From an uncultured Blautia sp. (GTDB lineage: Bacteria; Bacillota; Clostridia; Lachnospirales; Lachnospiraceae): DNA of 6,191 nucleotides. The stretch is from assembly GCA_900765525.1 (NCBI GenBank), contig CAAFRY010000195.1:1-6191 (forward strand). The letters are read 5' to 3'. Shown piece after piece: positions 1-6,191 of this stretch; the first letter of the stretch is position 1, and every line of letters starts with the position of its first letter. The translations under genes were made by a program, and so were the position numbers. The notes beneath the pieces were generated by a model. The model was not told where the DNA came from and ran no database searches. It saw only the letters and a list, made by a program, of their open reading frames with translations.

Positions 1-76
1 AGTAAAATTTTACAAATGGCTTCATATAAAATTTTATTTCGCTTTCCATAGCAGCTTTTATCGCTGATACTGCCAC
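1..76 (-). CDS. Possible unidentified gene, 5' end only (runs off left edge)
   Basis: An open frame on the minus strand starts with GTG at 76-74 and stays open for 25 codons to the window edge. It reads VAVSAIKAAMESEIKFYMKPFVKFY, with the first residue being Met if GTG initiates. The start is chosen because GAGGTGAT lies just upstream (88-81), a perfect 8-base match to the 16S anti-Shine-Dalgarno complement, with 8 nt between GAGG and the GTG. The other GTG (85-83) lies inside this ribosome site. The frame is closed by a TAG just upstream, so it is not the tail of another gene. It lies after the glyS terminator, so it would need its own promoter, and I see no good one. The protein shows a KFY repeat (residues 15-17 and 23-25), reflecting a repeated AAAATTTTA in the DNA. 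I do not recognise a family, and 25 residues are too few to exclude chance. Confidence 0.35.
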   Translation of the reverse strand, partial: MAVSAIKAAMESEIKFYMKPFVKFY

Positions 77-81
77 TGGTA

Positions 82-89
82 TCACCTCT
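82..89 (-). promoter_or_regulatory. Ribosome binding site that sets the GTG start of the left-edge frame
   Basis: On the minus strand the sequence AGAGGTGA, extended by one T, matches the Shine-Dalgarno consensus AGGAGGTGAT over eight contiguous bases. It is well spaced for the GTG at 76-74. It is the main reason for believing that a gene begins here. No other gene lies downstream of it in the window. Confidence 0.4.
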
Positions 90-122
90 TGAATCTATAG
101 CTTACGTTCTCACTCTGATTTT

Positions 123-154
123 CAAATACTGCTTTCTTTTGCAGAAAGTATTTG
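123..154. repeat. 8-bp inverted repeat in the glyS downstream gap
   Basis: CAAATACT (123-130) is matched exactly by AGTATTTG (147-154) around a 16-base centre that itself contains TTTC and GAAA able to pair. No T-tract follows on either strand, so this is not an obvious terminator. It lies between the glyS terminator and the possible left-edge gene, where it could be an operator or a leader hairpin for that gene. Chance is also possible in this AT-rich stretch. Confidence 0.3.
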
Positions 155-162
155 TATAGTAT

Positions 163-198
163 AAAAAGAACCAGAGTTCTGTGTTTAAACTCTGGTTC
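163..198 (-). terminator. Intrinsic terminator of glyS
   Basis: An 11-bp perfect stem is formed by 168-178 and 188-198 (GAACCAGAGTT / AACTCTGGTTC) around a 9-base loop. Read on the minus strand it is followed directly by TTTTTAT (167-161). It lies 32 bases after the glyS stop codon. The plus strand has no T-run after the stem, so it acts in one direction, ending the glyS transcript. Confidence 0.9.
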
Positions 199-230
199 CG
201 CTGTCGTCCTATTTTCTGTAATTTACTGCC

Positions 231-1625
231 CTAGAATGTAAATTTTTCCTCAAAATAAGCCTTTAAATCTTCAATTTTAATTCTTTCCTGCTCCATGGTA
301 TCTCTGTCACGGACCGTCACGGCGCCGTCATTCTCAGAGTCAAAATCATAAGTCACGCAGAAAGGAGTTCCGATTTCATCCTGGCGGCGGTAACGCTTTC
401 CGATGTTTCCTCTGTCATCAAATTCACAATTATATTTCTTAGACAGCTCTCCAAACACTTTCAGTGCGCCTTCATTTAATTTCTTGGAAAGAGGCAGTAC
501 ACCGATTTTCACCGGGGCCAGGGCCGGATGGAAATGCAGAACTGTACGCACATCATTTTTTTCTGCATCCAGAACTTCCTCGTCGTAAGCGCTGCACAGG
601 AAAGCCAGCACCATACGGTCAGCACCCAGAGAAGGCTCAATAACATAAGGAATGTATTTCTGGCTGGTCTCATCGTCAAAATATGTCATATCCTGTCCTG
701 AGGTTTCCTGATGTCTCGTCAAGTCATAATCAGTTCTGTCAGCAATTCCCCACAGCTCACCCCAACCAAAGGGGAACAGGAATTCCACGTCTGTGGTAGC
801 CTTACTGTAGAAGCTCAATTCCTCTTTGTCATGGTCTCTGTAGCGAACCTCTTCATCTTTTAAGCCCAGGCTGTGGAGCCAGTCTAAGCAGAACTGCTTC
901 CAATAAGCAAACCACTCTAAATCCGTGTCCGGTTTACAGAAAAACTCCAGCTCCATCTGCTCGAATTCACGGGTACGGAAGGTAAAGTTTCCGGGAGTAA
1001 TCTCATTTCGGAAAGATTTTCCTATCTGAGCAATACCGAAAGGAAGTTTTTTCCTGGAGGTTCTCTGCACGTTCTTAAAGTTTACAAAAATTCCCTGGGC
1101 TGTCTCCGGTCTTAAATATACGGTGTTTTTAGCGTCCTCGGTAACGCCCTGGAAAGTCTTAAACATCAGGTTAAACTGACGAATATCTGTGAAATTGTGT
1201 TTTCCGCAGGTTGGACAGGGAATGTTATGTTCCTCAATAAAATTTTTCATCTGCTCCTGGCTCCAGGCATCCACGCTGCCTTCCAGCTGGATTCCATTCT
1301 CAGCGCAGTAATCTTCAATAAGTTTATCTGCCCGGAATCTTTCGTGGCACTCCCTGCAGTCCATCAGAGGGTCAGAAAAACCGCCCAGATGTCCGGAAGC
1401 CACCCAGGTCTGCGGATTCATCAAAATCGCACAGTCTACACCTACATTGTATGGACTTTCCATTACGAATTTCTGCCACCAAGCCTTTTTAACATTATTT
1501 TTCAGCTCCACGCCAAGAGGACCATAATCCCAGGTATTGGCCAAACCGCCGTAAATTTCAGAACCCGGATATACAAATCCTCTGGATTTTGCCAGCGCTA
1601 CAATCTTTTCCATTGTCTTTTCCAT
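231..1625 (-). CDS. glyS: Glycyl-tRNA synthetase, single-chain dimeric (alpha2) type
   Basis: GlyRS joins glycine to tRNA-Gly using ATP, in the cytoplasm. The 464 residues match the usual length of bacterial members of the eukaryote/archaeal-like class II family, not the separate GlyQ/GlyS subunit type. Visible landmarks: [10 protein letters not shown] (70-79, motif 1 region); Cys pairs at 90/93 and 137/140, probably a zinc site in the insertion; RPETAQG (172-178); motif 2 FRNEITP (205-211) followed by FRTREFEQ; the glycine-pocket stretch [13 protein letters not shown] (293-305); and motif 3 GADR ending in Arg337. Residues from about 370 to the end form the anticodon-binding domain. The first ATG is preferred because GGAG (1637-1634) lies 8 nt upstream; a second in-frame ATG at residue 5, within a repeated ATGGAAAAG, is too far from it. 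The gene appears to be a single-gene unit with its own promoter, a long leader and a terminator. No damage is seen. Confidence 0.97.
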   Translation of the reverse strand: MEKTMEKIVALAKSRGFVYPGSEIYGGLANTWDYGPLGVELKNNVKKAWWQKFVMESPYNVGVDCAILMNPQTWVASGHLGGFSDPLMDCRECHERFRADKLIEDYCAENGIQLEGSVDAWSQEQMKNFIEEHNIPCPTCGKHNFTDIRQFNLMFKTFQGVTEDAKNTVYLRPETAQGIFVNFKNVQRTSRKKLPFGIAQIGKSFRNEITPGNFTFRTREFEQMELEFFCKPDTDLEWFAYWKQFCLDWLHSLGLKDEEVRYRDHDKEELSFYSKATTDVEFLFPFGWGELWGIADRTDYDLTRHQETSGQDMTYFDDETSQKYIPYVIEPSLGADRMVLAFLCSAYDEEVLDAEKNDVRTVLHFHPALAPVKIGVLPLSKKLNEGALKVFGELSKKYNCEFDDRGNIGKRYRRQDEIGTPFCVTYDFDSENDGAVTVRDRDTMEQERIKIEDLKAYFEEKFTF

Positions 1626-1819
1626 TCTACTGTCTCCTCTATCAATCTTGTATTCTTTTTATCTTCAGCCGTTCCGACTGTTTGGCCCCTTGTACACTGA
1701 AGGTAAATGTCTTTCAGACAAAAACGGCTTATATCCTGTAGTCTGCCCTGCTTTTTGCTATGAAATCATCTCCCATATTTCCACCCGGTTTTCCCGGAAT
1801 CAGCGGGCTTCACACGATA
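1626..1819 (-). promoter_or_regulatory. Long structured 5' leader of glyS (unassigned RNA)
   Basis: If glyS is transcribed from the promoter at 1854-1826, its leader is about 190 nt. On the minus strand several hairpins can form: CCCG/CGGG (1807-1804 with 1796-1793), GAAAT/ATTTC (1781-1777 with 1766-1762) and TGTCT-GAA-AGACA (1720-1708). AGCCGTT (1729-1723) pairs perfectly with AACGGCT (1673-1667). That last arm can instead fold locally as CAGTCG-GAA-CGGCTG (1680-1666), so the two folds exclude each other. No T-box sequence (AGGGTGGNACCGCG) and no stem followed by a T-run is present, and the ribosome site is not obviously sequestered. I do not recognise a known riboswitch family. The structure may be regulatory or incidental. 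Confidence 0.4.
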
Positions 1820-1825
1820 AGCTAT

Positions 1826-1854
1826 ATTATAACTGGTTCATCTTCTCTTTTCAA
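1826..1854 (-). promoter_or_regulatory. Probable sigma-A promoter of glyS
   Basis: On the minus strand TTGAAA (1854-1849, five of six bases of the -35 consensus) is separated by exactly 17 nt from a perfect TATAAT (1831-1826). Transcription would begin near 1819. It faces away from the transporter promoter, with 59 bases between the two -35 boxes. Confidence 0.75.
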
Positions 1855-1867
1855 CCTCTAACCCGGA

Positions 1868-1892
1868 GATTTTCTCCATTTCAGAGAAAATC
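1868..1892. repeat. 9-bp inverted repeat between divergent promoters (possible operator)
   Basis: GATTTTCTC (1868-1876) and GAGAAAATC (1884-1892) are perfect reverse complements around a 7-base centre. The repeat lies between the back-to-back -35 boxes and has no T-run on either side, so it suits a dimeric regulator's site better than a terminator. Which promoter it would serve, and which protein would bind, cannot be told. Confidence 0.45.
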
Positions 1893-1911
1893 CAAAGAAA
1901 ACCAAAGAAAC
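1892..1911 (+). repeat. Tandem 10-bp direct repeat upstream of transporter promoter
   Basis: CCAAAGAAAA (1892-1901) is followed at once by CCAAAGAAAC (1902-1911), identical in nine of ten bases and spaced by about one helical turn. It ends two bases before the -35 box of the transporter promoter. It could be an A-rich UP-like element or a site for an activator contacting the same DNA face. Confidence 0.4.
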
Positions 1912-1913
1912 TC

Positions 1914-1942
1914 ATGACGAAATAGGAATTTTCTGCTATAAT
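1914..1942 (+). promoter_or_regulatory. Probable sigma-A promoter of the transporter gene (extended -10)
   Basis: ATGACG (1914-1919, four of six -35 bases) is followed after 17 nt by a perfect TATAAT (1937-1942), preceded by TG at the extended -10 position (TGCTATAAT). Transcription from about 1949 would leave a short leader of roughly 27 nt before the GTG start. Confidence 0.75.
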
Positions 1943-1957
1943 GCTCTGGAAATATGG

Positions 1958-1965
1958 AGAAAGGA
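1958..1965 (+). promoter_or_regulatory. Ribosome binding site deciding the GTG start of the transporter
   Basis: AGAAAGGA matches the Shine-Dalgarno consensus AGAAAGGAGG over eight bases and ends 10 nt before GTG at 1976. There is no in-frame ATG, GTG or TTG between the predicted transcript start and this GTG. The next Met is residue 50, inside a membrane segment. Confidence 0.7.
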
Positions 1966-1975
1966 AAAATCCCCA

Positions 1976-3070
1976 GTGAAAAAAATCATTGAAATATTAA
2001 GAAATGACGTTGTTTTATGCGCTTCCTTTGTGCTGGCGCTGGCTTCCTGTTTTTTCGTACCGCCCAGCACGGCTTATATAAAATATCTGGATTTGCGTAC
2101 TTTAATCCTTCTGTTTTGTTTGATGCTGATAACAGGAGGTATGCGAAAACAGAATTTATTCCGCTATGCAGGAAATCTTATTTTGTCCAGAGTAAAGACA
2201 AAAAAAGGACTTGCCTTTACTCTGGTCTTTCTATGTTTTGTATCCAGCATGCTCATTACCAATGACATAGCCCTGATTACCTTTGTTCCTTTTGGAATTC
2301 TTTTGCTGAAAATGGCCGGTATGACGCCAAAGCTGTGCTACACCATCACACTTATGACCATTGCCGCAAATCTGGGAAGCATGCTGACTCCTGTAGGGAA
2401 TCCTCAGAACCTGTATCTGTATTCTCTGTCCGGCTATCCTTTACAGGATTTTCTGCTGCTGATGCTGCCTTACACCCTGTTAGCCGGAGTTATTCTTCTT
2501 GTTTTTGTATTTTTGGGCTATAGGCAGGATTTTATCCGCATCGTCCCTGAGAAGCTGCCGCCGCTGGAGAAAAGGCCTATCTGGCTTTATTCTGCTCTGT
2601 TTTTTTTATGCCTTCTTTCCGTGGCCAGGATACTGCCTCCTGCCCTGCTGCTTCTGATAACCTGCTGCTGTATTTTTCTGCAGGAACGGCGGCTGTTCCG
2701 GGAAATTGACTACTCCCTGCTGCTTACTTTTGTCTTCTTTTTTGTTTTTGTAGGCAATCTGAAAAATTTCCAGCTTCTCCACGGAGTCATTCTCTCTTTG
2801 CTGGAAGGCAGGGAACGGCTTATCTCTGTGCTTTTAAGCCAAATCATCAGCAATGTGCCTGCAGCTCTTCTGCTGTCCGGCTACACAGACAATATACGGG
2901 AAATCATCATAGGCACCAATCTGGGAGGACTTGGCACAATGATTGCCTCCATGGCCAGCCTGATTTCTTATAAACAGGCGGCTCTGGCTTATCCCAAACT
3001 TCGGAAGCGCTACTTTCTTATTTTTACCCTGTGTAATATCCTGTTCCTTATGGTCCTTTGCCCATGGTGA
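1976..3070 (+). CDS. Membrane anion transporter, ArsB/CitM (SLC13-like) superfamily
   Basis: A 364-residue, very hydrophobic protein with about 10-11 membrane segments (for example near 12-29, 41-55, 80-112, 120-138, 158-180, 203-236, 246-262, 282-300, 310-331 and 346-362), so it sits in the cytoplasmic membrane. It carries the two-fold signatures of the ion transporter superfamily. The first half has TND (95-97) and NLGSMLTPVGNPQNL (132-146). The second half has SNVPAALLL (292-300) and GTNLGGLGTMIASMASL (313-329). Family members move anions such as citrate, dicarboxylates, sulfate or arsenite, often with sodium or protons; the substrate here cannot be read from sequence. Length and motifs resemble the compact YbiR-like members. 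The start is GTG, supported by its ribosome site. It stands alone on the plus strand, divergent from glyS and convergent with recO. No ArsR-type repressor or reductase gene lies nearby, so arsenite efflux is not supported by context. Confidence 0.85.
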   Translation: MKKIIEILRNDVVLCASFVLALASCFFVPPSTAYIKYLDLRTLILLFCLMLITGGMRKQNLFRYAGNLILSRVKTKKGLAFTLVFLCFVSSMLITNDIALITFVPFGILLLKMAGMTPKLCYTITLMTIAANLGSMLTPVGNPQNLYLYSLSGYPLQDFLLLMLPYTLLAGVILLVFVFLGYRQDFIRIVPEKLPPLEKRPIWLYSALFFLCLLSVARILPPALLLLITCCCIFLQERRLFREIDYSLLLTFVFFFVFVGNLKNFQLLHGVILSLLEGRERLISVLLSQIISNVPAALLLSGYTDNIREIIIGTNLGGLGTMIASMASLISYKQAALAYPKLRKRYFLIFTLCNILFLMVLCPW

Positions 3071-3083
3071 TTCAGACCATAAG
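3047..3083. repeat. 9-bp inverted repeat spanning the convergent stop codons
   Basis: CTTATGGTC (3047-3055) and GACCATAAG (3075-3083) are perfect reverse complements around a 19-base loop that contains both stop codons (TGA of the transporter at 3068-3070 and TGA of recO at 3074-3072). A shorter alternative stem uses ATGGT (3064-3068) with ACCAT (3076-3080). The hairpin can form in transcripts from either side. Neither side has a T-run directly after it, so it is not a standard intrinsic terminator, but it may mark or protect mRNA 3' ends. Confidence 0.4.
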
Positions 3084-3815
3084 CTTCAGGATTTCCAGGC
3101 TTTTAAATTCCTTGTCTATGTATCTTTTTGTATAGGCCCGCATCACCCTTCCTACTTCCTCCTCCACTTCTCTGGTAACCGTAAAGCTATAAAGCTTTTC
3201 CAGCTTTGCGGCAATGATAAACTGGAGCGTATAGAGGGCGGAAGGGCTGATGTGGATAAGCCCTTTTTTCACATTTCCACAGTTTTGGCAGTACACACAG
3301 GAATCCTCCACACTGAACCAACAGTTCTCTTCCGTACTGCCGCATTCCCCGCATTGGAACACAGAAGGATATTCCCCGTTCACCGTCATAGCCTTCAGTT
3401 CAAAAATATACCGTATCAGATTATTGCTTATCTTTCCTCCCAAAAGAGCTTTTATGGTCACATACAGAAGATTCAGCATCTCTGTTCCGTCCATATTTTC
3501 CCGGGAATAATAATCCGCCAGCTCCAGAAAATAAAAGCCATAATAAATTCCCGGCTGAAGGCCGGCCAATTGTGCAAAATACTCTTTCACCGATGTGGAA
3601 CGCATCTGATAGGCCGTCCTTCCCTCAAACAGGAAAAAAGAACCGAATACAAAGGGATTGGCCACAGCCAGAAGTGAACTGTTCTGCCGCCTTGCCCCTT
3701 TTGCAAAAGCCGTGATTTTCCCTCTTTCTCTGGTAAGAAGTACCAACCTTTTATCATAATCGCCCACAGGCGAAGCAGAAAGCACCATGCCTGTAACGGT
3801 AATCAAATCACTCAT
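3072..3815 (-). CDS. recO: DNA repair protein RecO
   Basis: RecO helps load RecA onto single-stranded DNA coated with SSB, working with RecR (and RecF) in recombinational repair in the cytoplasm. The 247 residues are normal for the family. Residues 1-80 form the N-terminal OB-fold, with the typical [16 protein letters not shown] stretch (18-33). A helical region follows, then a zinc ribbon with CGEC (Cys155, Cys158) and Cys176/Cys179, with an extra Cys173. The start ATG (3815-3813) overlaps the era stop by one base (TGATG). An AAGGA (3826-3822) inside the end of era lies 6 nt upstream, so translation is probably coupled to era. Its stop is one base from the stop of the opposing transporter gene, leaving no room for a private terminator. 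Confidence 0.95.
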   Translation of the reverse strand: MSDLITVTGMVLSASPVGDYDKRLVLLTRERGKITAFAKGARRQNSSLLAVANPFVFGSFFLFEGRTAYQMRSTSVKEYFAQLAGLQPGIYYGFYFLELADYYSRENMDGTEMLNLLYVTIKALLGGKISNNLIRYIFELKAMTVNGEYPSVFQCGECGSTEENCWFSVEDSCVYCQNCGNVKKGLIHISPSALYTLQFIIAAKLEKLYSFTVTREVEEEVGRVMRAYTKRYIDKEFKSLEILKLMV

Positions 3816-4720
3816 CAGATTTCCTTCTTGTCATACCCAAAATTCTTTATGAGATAATCGCTGTCTCTCCAGTCTTTTTTCACCTTCACCCACAATTTCA
3901 GATTGACCTTCTGGTCCAACAGCTTTTCCATATCTTCACGGGCGGTGCTGCCGATTTTTTTCAGCATAGCGCCCTGCTTCCCGATAATAATTCCTTTGTG
4001 GGAATCCCTCTCACAGATAATGGTGGCCTCAATATCCACCAGATTTCCATTGGGCCGTTCTTTCATCTTCTCAACGCTGACTGCAATGCCGTGGGGGATT
4101 TCTTCTCCAAGACACCGGAGAGCCTTCTCCCGTATCATCTCCGCCACAATCTGTCTCTGAGGCTGGTCTGTCACCGTATCCTCGTCATAAAACTGAGGGC
4201 CATAGGGCAGATACTTAAAAATACAGTCCAGCAAAGTGTCCAGATTTACAGAACGCAGGGCAGACACCGGAACAATGTCTGCAAAATCATATAGCTTTCT
4301 GTAGGCTTCCATATAGCCTGCCACTGCTTTTTTCTCCACGGTATCCACTTTATTCATTACCAGAATCACCGGAAGAGAATTCCCCTTCAACTGTTCTGCA
4401 ATATGCCGCTCCCCAGGTCCGATATAATCAGAGGCCTCTACCAGCCATAAAATCACATCAGCATCCTTAAAGGTACGCTGGGCCACATTTACCATATACT
4501 CTCCCAGCTTATTTTTGGCCTTGTGGATGCCCGGGGTATCTAAAAATACAATCTGCCCCCGCTGACAGGTGTAAACGGTCTGAATCCTGTTTCTGGTTGT
4601 CTGGGGTTTTCTGGATGTAATGGCAATTTTCTGCCCAATCAAATGATTCATAAGGGTGGACTTTCCCACATTAGGCCTTCCGATAATTGCCGCAAATCCT
4701 GATTTAAAATCTGCCTTCAT
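3815..4720 (-). CDS. era: GTPase Era
   Basis: Era is an essential GTPase that binds the 3' end of 16S rRNA and checks 30S subunit maturation. The 301 residues are full length. The G domain has G1 GRPNVGKS (14-21), the switch I stretch TTRNRIQ (41-47), G3 DTPG (61-64), G4 NKVD (123-126) and G5 SAL (153-155). The C-terminal KH domain carries IIGKQG (245-250) and the family-typical end [10 protein letters not shown] (281-290). The ATG start has AAGGAG (4731-4726) 5 nt upstream. That ribosome site overlaps the stop codon of the M16C gene, which ends 9 nt before era. With recO overlapping downstream, the three genes form a likely operon whose promoter lies outside the window. Confidence 0.98.
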   Translation of the reverse strand: MKADFKSGFAAIIGRPNVGKSTLMNHLIGQKIAITSRKPQTTRNRIQTVYTCQRGQIVFLDTPGIHKAKNKLGEYMVNVAQRTFKDADVILWLVEASDYIGPGERHIAEQLKGNSLPVILVMNKVDTVEKKAVAGYMEAYRKLYDFADIVPVSALRSVNLDTLLDCIFKYLPYGPQFYDEDTVTDQPQRQIVAEMIREKALRCLGEEIPHGIAVSVEKMKERPNGNLVDIEATIICERDSHKGIIIGKQGAMLKKIGSTAREDMEKLLDQKVNLKLWVKVKKDWRDSDYLIKNFGYDKKEI

Positions 4721-4729
4721 ATATTCTCC

Positions 4730-6191
4730 TTATAATAGGTACTTCATTTCCTGGAATAGTTCTTTCTCCTGCTGCAGTTTTTCTTCGCTGCCGATGACAC
4801 AGAACCGGTTCTGCTTCATCACAGCATCTACAAGTTCTGCCAGATTCCGGATGTCCTGTGGGCCGGCATCTAATATCTGCTCCCGCTCCTGCTGCAAATC
4901 CTCTTCTTTTACCTGGGAAAACCAGGCGTTTAAGGACATACTGCCTTTAGCGGAGGGTGTCAGAGGCGTATCCAGCTCACTGATGGTTCCGATGATATAT
5001 TTTGTCATTTCCCTTTCATCTGCCTGGAAAGAGCGGATAAAATCTCCGGTCTTCTGGAAGACCTCCAATGTTTTTCTCAGATTAGGGTCCCGGTAGGAAA
5101 CTAAAAAGCTGTCTCCATTCCGCCGGAAGGAACTCATACACCCATAAGCCCCTCCTTTTACCCGGATATTCATCCAGAGATACTCATAGCTCAGCATAAC
5201 CTTTAATATCCGCAAAGCTCCGGTATAGTGATAGCCAGCTTCTGCGAAATTTCCTGCAGCCGCCACATACTGCACCTGTCCTGAGGTCTGGAATCCCTCA
5301 TTCTTAACCTCAAACACAGAGACAGCCGGTTCTCCCTGTATCTCTTCTGTACAAAGGCCTGCCTTCAATTCCCGGATTTCTCCCTCCAGCCCATGATAGC
5401 CTGCCTCATCAGAGGTATAGCTTACCATAAGGTTTTCCGGCCGGAAAATATAATGTATCAATTCCTTTAAGGCGGCTATAAGGCCTTCTTTTCTCTCCTG
5501 GAAGTTCTTTTCCAAATCATCCAGCAATCTGTAAAAATCAATCCCTGCCACCTTTTCCTGGAAACAGGCGGTCTCTGAAAAATAGGATAGCGCCCGCATT
5601 ACCGCTGTAGAGTGGCCGGCCGAAGCCATGCTCATCTGCTGTCTGGACTTCATCCGGGCAATGATTTCGTACAGACGCTTTTCATCCCCCAGTCTTGAAG
5701 TTCCCAGAATTTCTTTTATCATCCGGAACACGAAAGGAATATCCTGGTACAGGGCCTTAGCCTTAATTCCCAGCATATGAACCGTCTTCTTATTGTCCCA
5801 GGCATTGCCGAAAACCTGTACCCCAAAATAAATTCCCCCGCTTCTGCTGTTGATTTCATTAGACAGCTCTCCGTAGGTGAAATTTTCCGTATCCACATAC
5901 CCCAAAACAGATTTCAGAATCCCCATATACGGAACCAGCCGCTCCGGTACCTGCTTTGTGTCAAACAAAAGCTCCAGATAGCCGATTCCGTTAGTGTCTA
6001 AATCATGATGGAGAATCAGCGTATCCTGGCAGTGCTTCTCTGTATTGTATAGTCTGCCGGCCTTTCTGGAAATATCCTCCCTCTTTAAAAGGGGAATGGT
6101 ATTCAGAGCCTCCTGGCTTTCCGGGGAATCCTGGTATTCTTTCAAATGAACTGTATCCTTTACCAGCTTTTCCTGCTCCTTGGGGGAAAGA
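4730..6191 (-). CDS. M16C (presequence protease-like) metallopeptidase, C-terminal half only
   Basis: The frame is open from the right edge (first full codon at 6190-6188) to TAA at 4732-4730, giving 486 residues. An apparent TTG start at 6145 is not real: the 15 codons before it (LSPKEQEKLVKDTVH) read on into the same family-typical helix, just before the IPLL and KREDI motif of the M16C-associated region. M16C enzymes are usually about 950-1000 residues, so roughly half is visible. The zinc-binding HxxEH site lies in the missing N-terminal half, so activity cannot be judged. The part present holds the linker region and the last two LuxS/MPP-like domains. It includes IRVKGGAYG, whose Arg343 and Tyr349 (visible numbering, six apart) match the substrate-binding Arg/Tyr pair of PreP. 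The family degrades peptides; with no membrane or signal segment visible, a cytoplasmic role is likely. It precedes era by 9 nt in a probable operon. Confidence 0.92.
   Translation of the reverse strand, partial: LSPKEQEKLVKDTVHLKEYQDSPESQEALNTIPLLKREDISRKAGRLYNTEKHCQDTLILHHDLDTNGIGYLELLFDTKQVPERLVPYMGILKSVLGYVDTENFTYGELSNEINSRSGGIYFGVQVFGNAWDNKKTVHMLGIKAKALYQDIPFVFRMIKEILGTSRLGDEKRLYEIIARMKSRQQMSMASAGHSTAVMRALSYFSETACFQEKVAGIDFYRLLDDLEKNFQERKEGLIAALKELIHYIFRPENLMVSYTSDEAGYHGLEGEIRELKAGLCTEEIQGEPAVSVFEVKNEGFQTSGQVQYVAAAGNFAEAGYHYTGALRILKVMLSYEYLWMNIRVKGGAYGCMSSFRRNGDSFLVSYRDPNLRKTLEVFQKTGDFIRSFQADEREMTKYIIGTISELDTPLTPSAKGSMSLNAWFSQVKEEDLQQEREQILDAGPQDIRNLAELVDAVMKQNRFCVIGSEEKLQQEKELFQEMKYLL

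Noticed and set aside
2..13. 12-bp palindrome GTAAAATTTTAC
   Set aside because: An AT-rich palindrome at the very edge, within the possible reading frame; no context to give it meaning.
60..230. Minus-strand open frame running through the glyS terminator (about 230 down to 84)
   Set aside because: It has no ATG, GTG or TTG start, crosses the terminator hairpin, and its product is not protein-like; it is open by chance.
1197..1700. 167-residue plus-strand open frame across the glyS start
   Set aside because: It is antisense to the well-supported GlyRS N terminus, lacks a recognisable product, and has no good ribosome site.
1626..1825. T-box or cobalamin riboswitch upstream of glyS
   Set aside because: The T-box core sequence and leader terminator are missing. 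Loose resemblance to cobalamin-riboswitch pieces (GGGAA, GGTGGAAAT, CAGGATAT) lacks the conserved core, and the gene makes no sense as a target.
1648..1917. 89-residue plus-strand open frame in the divergent region
   Set aside because: It runs over the glyS leader and both repeats, has no Shine-Dalgarno, and its translation looks like read-through of non-coding AT-rich DNA.
1927..1941. CodY-like box overlapping the transporter -10
   Set aside because: AATTTTCTG matches the first nine bases of AATTTTCWGAAAATT, but the second half fits poorly (about 10 of 15 overall), so it is likely chance in AT-rich promoter DNA.
3081..3106. Weak terminator for the transporter inside the end of recO
   Set aside because: AAGC/GCTT with inner GG/CC and TTTT is a broken, very short stem and is explained by recO coding sequence.
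3252..3677. 141-residue plus-strand open frame opposite recO
   Set aside because: It is a shadow of recO, with no motifs and no ribosome site; recO itself is clear.
4656..5096. 146-residue plus-strand open frame opposite era and the M16C gene
   Set aside because: Serine- and phenylalanine-rich antisense shadow spanning two real genes.

Overview
The window looks like chromosomal housekeeping DNA from a low-to-moderate GC Firmicute, most likely a clostridial species of the Lachnospiraceae type. The evidence is a single-chain archaeal/eukaryotic-type glycyl-tRNA synthetase, a bacterial M16C presequence-type peptidase next to era, a zinc-ribbon RecO, strong Shine-Dalgarno sites and consensus sigma-A type promoters. 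The taxonomic call is inference from protein style and gene order, not from a search.

Layout, right to left on the minus strand: the C-terminal half of an M16C metallopeptidase (cut by the right edge), then era, then recO. These three are tightly packed (9-nt gap, then a 1-nt stop/start overlap) and look like one operon. recO meets, stop to stop with one base between, a plus-strand gene for a membrane anion transporter of the ArsB/CitM (SLC13-like) superfamily. That gene diverges from glyS (minus strand), which ends in a clear intrinsic terminator near the left side. At the far left a further minus-strand reading frame with a strong ribosome binding site appears to begin and run off the edge.

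The regulatory centre is the 350-bp divergent intergenic region between glyS and the transporter (1626-1975). It holds two good back-to-back promoters, a 9-bp inverted repeat and a 10-bp tandem repeat between the two -35 boxes, and a predicted leader of about 190 nt for glyS. The leader has several possible hairpins, including two that exclude each other, but no T-box sequence and no leader terminator.

The genes do ordinary core work: peptide degradation (M16C), 30S ribosome maturation (Era), recombinational repair (RecO) and tRNA-Gly charging (GlyRS). The transporter is the one accessory-looking item, placed between recO and glyS, which often sit close together on one strand in related genomes. 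I see no mobile element, CRISPR array, tRNA, rRNA or defence system, and nothing that makes a convincing new biological system. The best leads are the glyS leader, the operator-like repeats, the inverted repeat at the convergent stop codons, and the unidentified gene at the left edge.
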